27,997 bases of DNA, taken from contig JAEWVV010000194.1 in the NCBI GenBank assembly GCA_023458995.1, forward strand, positions 1-27,997, read 5' to 3'. The DNA is from Bacillota bacterium (lineage in GTDB: Bacteria > Bacillota_I > Bacilli_A > Acholeplasmatales > Acholeplasmataceae). Below, piece after piece: positions 22,264 to 27,997 of the stretch (positions are counted from its first letter, which is position 1; every line of letters starts with the position of its first letter). Both the position numbers and the translations under genes were made by a program. The notes under the pieces were generated by a model, which saw nothing but the letters and a program-made list of their open reading frames with translations, made no database searches and was not told where the DNA came from.

Positions 22264-22290
22264 CAAAAAAAAATGCCGTTTTCGGCATTT
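22264..22290 (-). terminator. Terminator of sodA
   Basis: AAATGCCG and CGGCATTT pair around TTTT. Read on the minus strand the stem is followed by a run of nine T, at the end of sodA transcription. Confidence 0.9.
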
Positions 22291-22302
22291 TCTGTTAATC
22301 GA

Positions 22303-22908
22303 TTAAAGAGCTTCTTTGTATAACTTTTCAACAACATCCCAGTTTACGACATTAAAGAATGCAGAAACGTAGTCAGGACGACGGTTTTGATAGTTTAGGT
22401 AATAAGCATGTTCCCAAACGTCTAAACCTAAGATGGGTTTACCTTCAGCAAGTGGTGTATCTTGGTTTGCTGTTGATAAAACTTTTAATGTCTTATCTTT
22501 GGTAACGATGAGCCAAGCCCAACCAGAACCGAAACGTGTTTTAGCAGCATTGCTAAATTGTTCCTTAAAAGCATCAAATGATCCGAATGTTTTGTTGATG
22601 GCATCATTTAAAGCACCTTTTGGCGTTTGGCCGTTGTTGACCTTAAGAAGTGGCCAGAAGAAACTGTGGTTGTAATGTCCACCACCGTTGTTTTGGACTG
22701 CACCACGAATGTCTTGTGGTACTTTGGATAAATCAGCAAGCATTTCTTCTAAAGAAAGCTTTAATTCAGGATGTTTTTCGAGTGCTGCATTTAAGTTTGT
22801 AATGTAAGCTTGATGATGCTTTGTGTAATGGATTTCCATTGTTCTTGCATCGATAAATGGTTCTAATGCATTGTATGCATAGTTTAAAGTTGGTAATGTA
22901 TATGACAT
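22303..22908 (-). CDS. sodA: Superoxide dismutase, Mn/Fe family
   Basis: This 201-residue enzyme turns superoxide into oxygen and peroxide. The metal ligands are in place: His27, His81, Asp163 and His167 (in DVWEHAYY). The motif [13 protein letters not shown] surrounds the second His, and NQDTPL is typical of the Mn-type side of the family; the metal cannot be fixed from this alone. It has a good promoter and a strong AGGAGG site and stands alone on the minus strand. Possession of SOD suggests contact with oxygen. Confidence 0.97.
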   Translation of the reverse strand: MSYTLPTLNYAYNALEPFIDARTMEIHYTKHHQAYITNLNAALEKHPELKLSLEEMLADLSKVPQDIRGAVQNNGGGHYNHSFFWPLLKVNNGQTPKGALNDAINKTFGSFDAFKEQFSNAAKTRFGSGWAWLIVTKDKTLKVLSTANQDTPLAEGKPILGLDVWEHAYYLNYQNRRPDYVSAFFNVVNWDVVEKLYKEAL

Positions 22909-22935
22909 ATTTAAGTCCTCCTTGTTTATATCTTT

Positions 22936-22964
22936 ATCTTACCAATTTATACGTTATAATTCAA
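22936..22964 (-). promoter_or_regulatory. Promoter of sodA
   Basis: On the minus strand, TTGAAT (22964-22959), 17 bases, and TAAGAT (22941-22936), followed by a short leader with AGGAGG. Confidence 0.65.
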
Positions 22965-22982
22965 ATCATTTGCCCTCATTAA

Positions 22983-23011
22983 ATAAAAAAAGTCTAAATT
23001 ATGGTTTAGAC
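22983..23011 (-). terminator. Terminator of rqcH
   Basis: GTCTAAA and TTTAGAC pair around a 6-base loop, with T-runs on both strands. The rqcH stop codon lies inside it. It also shields the sodA promoter region from read-through. Confidence 0.85.
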
Positions 23012-24568
23012 ATTTTTTAAATAATCATTTATTTTTGATTCATCGATATCGATATACATCGTTTGGTGATTTTTGTAAGTCACTTTATATCCTGGTACTC
23101 CAGGGATTTTCTTTAAGTATTTAACTTGTGTATAATCAACTGGAATGGATGATGAATGTTTTTGACCCGAAAAATAGGCAGCAAGCATACATGCTTTACG
23201 TAAGATCTTTTCATTTAAACGATTTGTGTTAACAACGATGTGAGATCCTGCTGCATCTTTAACGTGAAACCAGTAATCATCTTTTTGAGCAATCGTATGG
23301 GTGATGTACTCATTTTGAATATGGTTTCTACCGATGGTATATGTGATTTCATCATCACGAAGTATAAGAAGTTTGGGTTTATCCTTTTTCTTTTTAACGG
23401 GTTCTTTCTTTGCTTTCTTATAACCATAAACCATAAGTTCAGCTTCAAGGTCTTTAATGGAATCTTGAGTTGTCATGGTGATAAAGACTTTTAGTGATTC
23501 AAAGTGTTCAATTAAAGCTTTTGTTTGTTCGATTTGTTCTTTAATATATAAAATACCGCGTTTTGCTTTTTGGTAAGCCTTATAAAATGATTGTGCATGT
23601 TCATTTAAGGTCTTTGTAGGATCTAAAATGAGATCGCCCTGGTCCGTATTTAGATGGGATAGTTTGGATTGAAGATCAAGCCCTGATCCATAGATGGCAT
23701 CACCTTTTGATTTTGAATCGAGTTGAGTAGACGTATCTTCTAAAGAGGATTCAAGTTGAAGTTTCTTACCGTTTAGTTTTTTAAGTTGTCTATCGATAAA
23801 GAGTTGTTCTGAGACATAATGAGGTTTTTGAATTTTACCATCGTCATCAAGTAATTCTGATAAAGAGTCATAATACGTTTTATCATCACTTTCATCAAAG
23901 AGGTCAATCGCATAAAAACGTCCCTTTGTAATCAATCTTGTAGGTTTTACTTTTAATTCATTCCACTGAAGATGATGGTCATATAAAAATTTTGAAAGAA
24001 GTGGTGAAATACCCATATACTTATCTTGGAGATCTTTAGGTGAGTTGATCAAATCATAATTGATGTTCGTTGCATTTTCCTTTGCGGATGGGAAGAACTC
24101 AAAAGTCGCTTGCGGAAGAAGTTGTCTTCCGGATTCAAAAAACATTTTCTTAAATGTATCAATAATCAAACCATCTTTAACTAAAATTAAATTTGAATGT
24201 TTACCCATCGCCTCAAAAATAAGTTCTTTTTTAACAGGTCCATCAATAAAATCATAAGATGTAAAACGTAGAATCATCACTCGGTCTGTTTCATATTGTT
24301 CAATGAAATCTAAAATAGAACCTTCCAAATGTTTTTTTAAGGTTGTTACATACTGTGAAGATGTCACTTCATTGATCGCGCTTTTTGTGATATGCATTCT
24401 AAAATGTTCAGCTGATAAATCAATTAATAAATGTTTTCTTTCCTTTTGATGATAAAGAAAAAAAACAAAAGATTGTTGATCAATTTGAACAATTTTCTCT
24501 AAACGTGATTTAGCAATATTTTGATTTAGTTCAACTGTTAAACTATGTATGAAAAATCCATCAATCAT
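23006..24568 (-). CDS. rqcH: Ribosome-associated quality control factor RqcH (NFACT family)
   Basis: The protein has 520 residues from the ATG at 24568, with GAGGTG about 9 bases upstream; an in-frame GTG at 24580 overlaps that signal. NFACT-N domain about 1-175 with the DR pair (about 95-96, in YETDRV) needed for alanine tailing, a helix-hairpin-helix region, a long coiled coil (about 260-385), a basic Lys-rich linker, and the C-terminal NFACT-R domain with DDYWFHVKDAAGSHIVV. RqcH binds stalled 50S subunits and adds alanine tails that mark the nascent chain for breakdown. Older annotation calls this family fibronectin-binding FbpA. All main domains are present. Confidence 0.93.
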   Translation of the reverse strand: MIDGFFIHSLTVELNQNIAKSRLEKIVQIDQQSFVFFLYHQKERKHLLIDLSAEHFRMHITKSAINEVTSSQYVTTLKKHLEGSILDFIEQYETDRVMILRFTSYDFIDGPVKKELIFEAMGKHSNLILVKDGLIIDTFKKMFFESGRQLLPQATFEFFPSAKENATNINYDLINSPKDLQDKYMGISPLLSKFLYDHHLQWNELKVKPTRLITKGRFYAIDLFDESDDKTYYDSLSELLDDDGKIQKPHYVSEQLFIDRQLKKLNGKKLQLESSLEDTSTQLDSKSKGDAIYGSGLDLQSKLSHLNTDQGDLILDPTKTLNEHAQSFYKAYQKAKRGILYIKEQIEQTKALIEHFESLKVFITMTTQDSIKDLEAELMVYGYKKAKKEPVKKKKDKPKLLILRDDEITYTIGRNHIQNEYITHTIAQKDDYWFHVKDAAGSHIVVNTNRLNEKILRKACMLAAYFSGQKHSSSIPVDYTQVKYLKKIPGVPGYKVTYKNHQTMYIDIDESKINDYLKNV

Positions 24569-24658
24569 GTTATGAAACACCTCATCATTATTTTAACATA
24601 AACGCTTAACAAACACCTTGGTGAAAACGCTATTGCAATGTAAATTGTTTCAATTCTA

Positions 24659-24687
24659 TTTACACATTTCAATTAATCATATATAAT
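24659..24687 (+). promoter_or_regulatory. Promoter of gmk-rpoZ
   Basis: TTTACA (24659-24664), 17 bases, and a perfect TATAAT (24682-24687). Start near 24694, followed by AAGGAGGTG before gmk. Confidence 0.8.
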
Positions 24688-24719
24688 AGTTAATAAATGT
24701 CTACTTAAGGAGGTGCCTC

Positions 24720-25340
24720 ATGAAACTCAACGAACGTGGTTTGCTAATTGTATTGTCAGGCCCTTCAGGTGTTGGCAAGGGCACCGTAAGACGAGCATTG
24801 TTCCAAATGCCAAACCATGATTTGGTCTATTCGGTATCTATGACGACTCGTGCACCGAGACCCGGAGAAGTTGATGGTGTTGATTATTACTTCGTCAGTA
24901 AAGAAACTTTTCTTGAGCGCATTAATCAAAATAAGTTTCTTGAGTGGGCTGAATTTGTCGGTAATTACTACGGGACACCACGAGACAAAGTAGAAGAACA
25001 ACTTGATCAAGGTAAAGAAGTTGTACTAGAGATTGAAGTTGAAGGTGCACTTCAGGTTAGAAAACAAATGAAAGATGCTGTGTTCATTTTCCTTGTACCG
25101 CCTGGAAAGATGGCTCTCTATGAGAGACTAAAACTTAGAGGTACTGATACAATCGAAATGATTGAAAAGAGAATGAAAAAAGCTGAATCTGAGTTTTTAC
25201 TTGCGCATAAATATGATTACATCGTTGTTAATGATGAAGTGAATAACGCAGCGGATCGTATTATGGCGATTATTCGTGCTGAACACGCGAAGACTGAAAG
25301 AACAATTCATAACTACATTAAGATGATTGGAGAAAAATAA
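24720..25340 (+). CDS. gmk: Guanylate kinase
   Basis: This 206-residue enzyme makes GDP from GMP and ATP. The P-loop SGPSGVGKGT lies near 13-22, followed by the GMP-binding stretch SMTTRAPRPGEVDGVDYYFVS, the lid region and the C-terminal VNDEVNNA strand. The length is normal and the start has a near-perfect AAGGAGGTG. It is followed 2 bases later by rpoZ, the standard Firmicutes arrangement. Confidence 0.97.
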   Translation: MKLNERGLLIVLSGPSGVGKGTVRRALFQMPNHDLVYSVSMTTRAPRPGEVDGVDYYFVSKETFLERINQNKFLEWAEFVGNYYGTPRDKVEEQLDQGKEVVLEIEVEGALQVRKQMKDAVFIFLVPPGKMALYERLKLRGTDTIEMIEKRMKKAESEFLLAHKYDYIVVNDEVNNAADRIMAIIRAEHAKTERTIHNYIKMIGEK

Positions 25341-25342
25341 AC

Positions 25343-25558
25343 ATGCAAAAAAATAAAGACGGTATGAGATACCCATCCATTGACAAATTATTATCAAAGA
25401 TTGATTCCAAATACAAATTAGTCTATGCAGCTAGCAAAGTTGCACACATCATTGAAGCTGAAAAACTCAAAGTTGACGGAACACAATGTGTGAAGAGTAT
25501 TGGGATTGCACTAGAAGAAATTCTAAGTGACAAAGTTCATATTGATTTCGAGTCCTAA
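25343..25558 (+). CDS. rpoZ: RNA polymerase omega subunit
   Basis: This 71-residue protein has the omega core MRYPSIDKLLSKIDSKYKLV, then AASKVAHIIEAE, and IGIALEEIL. Omega helps beta-prime fold and join the polymerase. The usual AASKRA motif has Val in place of Arg, a mild change. It overlaps no gene but follows gmk by 2 bases and ends at a strong terminator. Confidence 0.92.
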   Translation: MQKNKDGMRYPSIDKLLSKIDSKYKLVYAASKVAHIIEAEKLKVDGTQCVKSIGIALEEILSDKVHIDFES

Positions 25559-25584
25559 GAAAGCGCGCAACGCTTTCTTTTTTT
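25557..25584 (+). terminator. Terminator of gmk-rpoZ
   Basis: AAGAAAGCG and CGCTTTCTT form a 9-pair stem with a 5-base loop and a T-run. It begins in the rpoZ stop codon. Confidence 0.92.
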
Positions 25585-25624
25585 ACCTTATCTATTTGTG
25601 ATACAATAAAAAGGGTGAATGCTC

Positions 25625-27355
25625 ATGAACTTGAAAGAAAAAATAGCGTTATTACCAACAGAACCTGGTTGTTACTTGATGAAAAGTGCAACCGAAGAAG
25701 TTATTTATGTCGGTAAAGCGAAAAACCTAAAAAACCGTGTTAAATCCTATTTCACAGGTGCACATAACGAAAAAACTACACGACTCGTAGCTGAGATTCA
25801 TGATTTTAGTTATGTTTTAACCAATAGTGAACGGGAATCACTCATTCTAGAAAATAATTTAATTAAACAATATCTTCCTAAATATAATATCCGTTTGGTG
25901 GATGATAAAACATATCCATACATCGAAGTAACTGATGAAAAATATCCAAGATTACAAGTCGTTAGACAAAAAGAAGTTAAAGGTCGTGTTTTTGGTCCTT
26001 ATCCAAACGTGTATGCAGCTCGTGAAACAGTCCGTTTGTTAAACCGTCTTTATCCGTTTAGAAAATGTGATGTCTTACCTAAAAAAGAATGTCTTTATTA
26101 CCATATTGGGCAATGCTTAGCACCATGTATCAATAAAGATATCGACTATCAAGATACATTTAAGGAACTGAATAAATTTCTTAAAGGTGATACGAAAGAC
26201 GTCCTTCAAAAACTAAATCAAGACATGATGGAAGCTAGTGAAGCGATGCAATATGAAAAAGCGATTGAATATCGCGATATGATTAATCATATTGAAGCAA
26301 CCACTGAAAAACAAATCATTAACTTAAATGACTTTAAGGATAGAGATGCGATCAGTTACGCCTACAGTAAAGATGATATATCGCTTGCCATTCTTATGAT
26401 GCGTCAAGGAAAAATTATCGATCATCATCAAATCGTTTTCGCTTATGTTGGTGAAGTGATGGATTCGGTATTATCTTATCTTCAACAGTTTTATGAAACA
26501 TTAGTTCCAGATGAACTTCTATTTTCTGAACGTTTCACTTTAGAAGATGTTGAACCCTTCTTTGGTAAGAAAGTCATTATTCCTCAAAAAGGAGATAAGA
26601 AGAAACTCACGGATTTAGCTTCTAAAAATGCGGATTATGATTTAGAACATCATTTTATGCTTTATCGTCATAAAGATGAAAAACGTCAAAAGGCATTAGA
26701 AGATTTATCTGAATTGATCAAACGTGATATCAGACATATCGAAATCTTTGATAACGCACAACTCTTTGGTACAGCACCAATCTCTGCACTCGTTGTCTTC
26801 AAAGACACAGCATTTGATAAAAAGAGTTACCGGAAGTATCATTTACAAACAACAACCAATGATGACTATCAAGCTATGAAAGAAGTCACTTACAGAAGAT
26901 ATCAAAAACTTTTAGTTGAAAATGAAAAAATGCCTGATCTCATCTTAGTTGATGGTGGTAAAGGACAACTCTCAGCAGCAAAAGAAATTCTAGATAGTTT
27001 AGGTATTGAAATACCCATTGCAGGATTAAAAAAGAATAATAAACATAACCTAGAAGCCCTTGTTTATCAAAATGAAGTCATTATGTTATTGAAACAATCT
27101 GAACTCTATAAGTTCTTACTAAAGATCTCTGAAGAGGTTCATAGGTTTGCGATTACGTTCCATAGAGAAACACGGAAAAAGAAAGCAGCATCATCCATCT
27201 TAGATGATATCAAAGGTTTAGGCGATAAACGAAAGAAGCTTTTATTAAGCCATTTTTCAAGCATAGAAGCTATTAAAAATGCACAGATTGAGGAACTAAG
27301 ATCCTTAGGTATTCCTGAAGCTGTATGTCTAACTATTAAAGAGGAACTCAAATGA
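25625..27355 (+). CDS. uvrC: Excinuclease ABC subunit C
   Basis: The protein has 576 residues from the ATG at 25625, with AAAGGGTGA about 8 bases upstream; the ATG at 25619 is too close to it. It makes both cuts around a lesion in nucleotide excision repair. The GIY-YIG nuclease lies at about 10-95 (GCYLM and VIYVGKAKNLKNRV; GIY appears as GCY). A four-cysteine set (KCDVLPKKEC then CLAPC) probably holds an iron-sulfur cluster. The UvrB-binding UVR motif follows at about 200-235, the RNase H-like nuclease has DGGKGQL and EVHRFAITFH, and a tandem helix-hairpin-helix ends the protein. All catalytic sections are visible. A TGATACAAT extended -10 stands at 25599-25607. Confidence 0.97.
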   Translation: MNLKEKIALLPTEPGCYLMKSATEEVIYVGKAKNLKNRVKSYFTGAHNEKTTRLVAEIHDFSYVLTNSERESLILENNLIKQYLPKYNIRLVDDKTYPYIEVTDEKYPRLQVVRQKEVKGRVFGPYPNVYAARETVRLLNRLYPFRKCDVLPKKECLYYHIGQCLAPCINKDIDYQDTFKELNKFLKGDTKDVLQKLNQDMMEASEAMQYEKAIEYRDMINHIEATTEKQIINLNDFKDRDAISYAYSKDDISLAILMMRQGKIIDHHQIVFAYVGEVMDSVLSYLQQFYETLVPDELLFSERFTLEDVEPFFGKKVIIPQKGDKKKLTDLASKNADYDLEHHFMLYRHKDEKRQKALEDLSELIKRDIRHIEIFDNAQLFGTAPISALVVFKDTAFDKKSYRKYHLQTTTNDDYQAMKEVTYRRYQKLLVENEKMPDLILVDGGKGQLSAAKEILDSLGIEIPIAGLKKNNKHNLEALVYQNEVIMLLKQSELYKFLLKISEEVHRFAITFHRETRKKKAASSILDDIKGLGDKRKKLLLSHFSSIEAIKNAQIEELRSLGIPEAVCLTIKEELK

Positions 27356-27997
27356 AAAGAATTGTACACAGTGTCGATGCAAGTAAAAGTGTGTTCTATC
27401 TCATCTTAGATGGACGTAAGATAGGATTCTATTTATCCAACAGACTTTCAAAAATATTTTTCTCCTATCTTGATCATGATGTTTTAGTTGATTTTGAGAT
27501 TCAACCCAAAATGAAAAAGATTGGTCATATCTATTATTACCAAGTCGCTCATTTTAATCAGATCATACGTCTTAATCCTTACCAAGTTCATTATGATCTC
27601 TATCAGTTAAGACAAAATATGAAAGATATTTTAAATCAAGATCGTTATTATTTATTCATTGATTTTGAAATGACAATGCCAGGGTATCGAGATCAAATCT
27701 TTAGACCAGAAATCATTCAAGTCGGTTATGTTTTAGCGAAAGTGAAAGAAAATGCAATACTTCAAGATGGGTACTATATTCTCCCTAAAGAAAATAGAAC
27801 ATTATCTAAACGTACAAAGAAGTTTTTAAATCTTGATGAAGAAGTCTTCTTTAATGAAGCGAAACCCTATGATTGTTTCTATGAAAAACTAGAACTAATC
27901 ATGCAAGTTTATCATCCAAAACTTGTTGTTTGGGGTAAAAACGATTTAACCGCTTTAAATGATTCTTTTGTTCTTCATGAAAAAGAAAGATTAACAG
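27352..27997 (+). CDS. DEDD-type 3'-5' exonuclease-like protein, truncated by window end
   Basis: The gene starts in the uvrC stop codon (ATGA overlap) and stays open to the last base, giving 215 visible residues. The N-terminal ~100 residues form a domain I do not recognise, rich in Tyr, His and Ile. From about 100 a strand YYLFIDFEMT carries Asp104 and Glu106 as in the ExoI motif of the DnaQ fold, followed by an IIQVGYVLA strand. WGKNDLTAL holds Asp198, in place for the second motif. The last catalytic motif would lie beyond the window. Coupling to uvrC suggests a role in DNA or RNA trimming, but coupling may be incidental. Assignment rests on the two motifs only. Confidence 0.6.
   Translation, partial: MKRIVHSVDASKSVFYLILDGRKIGFYLSNRLSKIFFSYLDHDVLVDFEIQPKMKKIGHIYYYQVAHFNQIIRLNPYQVHYDLYQLRQNMKDILNQDRYYLFIDFEMTMPGYRDQIFRPEIIQVGYVLAKVKENAILQDGYYILPKENRTLSKRTKKFLNLDEEVFFNEAKPYDCFYEKLELIMQVYHPKLVVWGKNDLTALNDSFVLHEKERLT

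Noticed and set aside
1..27997. CRISPR arrays, insertion sequences or transposase genes
   Set aside because: No regularly spaced repeats of the right size and no transposase-like frames were seen.

Overview
The window looks like a low-GC relative of the Firmicutes, most likely a Mollicutes lineage near Acholeplasma or Izemoplasma. The genes are AT-rich with strong AGGAGG-type ribosome binding sites. Many genes end in TGA and tryptophan is TGG, so this is the standard bacterial code and not the Mycoplasma code. ProRS is the compact archaeal-like form. This placement is inference from gene content and style, not from a search.

Bases 1 to about 7,000 are an accessory region of two compositions. 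Bases 1-1876 are GC-richer (two sampled 60-base lines are 28/60 and 32/60 G+C) and hold small membrane proteins, a Zot/pI-like P-loop ATPase and a coiled-coil membrane protein, resembling part of a filamentous-phage or other virus module. An AT-rich control region (1877-2142) with tandem repeats and palindromes leads into a tyrosine recombinase. After it come a plus-strand unknown membrane protein and a minus-strand cassette of at least six genes: XRE repressor, coiled-coil tail-anchored protein, small protein, TIR/deoxyribosyltransferase-like protein with a possible -1 frameshift tail, DUF2188 protein and an unknown protein. Sampled lines here are 13/60 and 15/60 G+C. This part ends beside tRNA-Gly(GCC), whose 3' end faces it, so the tRNA is a candidate integration site.

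From 7,029 onward the DNA looks like core chromosome. It holds tRNA-Gly, an M50-like membrane metalloprotease, tRNA-Thr(GGT), a heterodimeric ABC exporter with one degenerate ATP site, a cold shock protein, and a lysine riboswitch controlling a three-gene amino-acid ABC importer. A Fic protein without the usual inhibitory glutamate follows.

The remainder is mostly about translation and its stress: cvfB, a small membrane protein and proS in one operon; yidD; an EF-G paralogue with altered switch residues; a ComFC-like zinc-finger remnant whose ribosome binding site lies in a hairpin; the long ribosome hibernation factor hpf; sodA; and rqcH on the minus strand. The window closes with gmk-rpoZ, uvrC and a truncated DEDD-type exonuclease-like gene that starts inside the uvrC stop codon.

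The best candidates for something undescribed are the XRE/coiled-coil/TIR-like cassette and the palindrome-controlled recombinase next to the GC-rich phage-like module.
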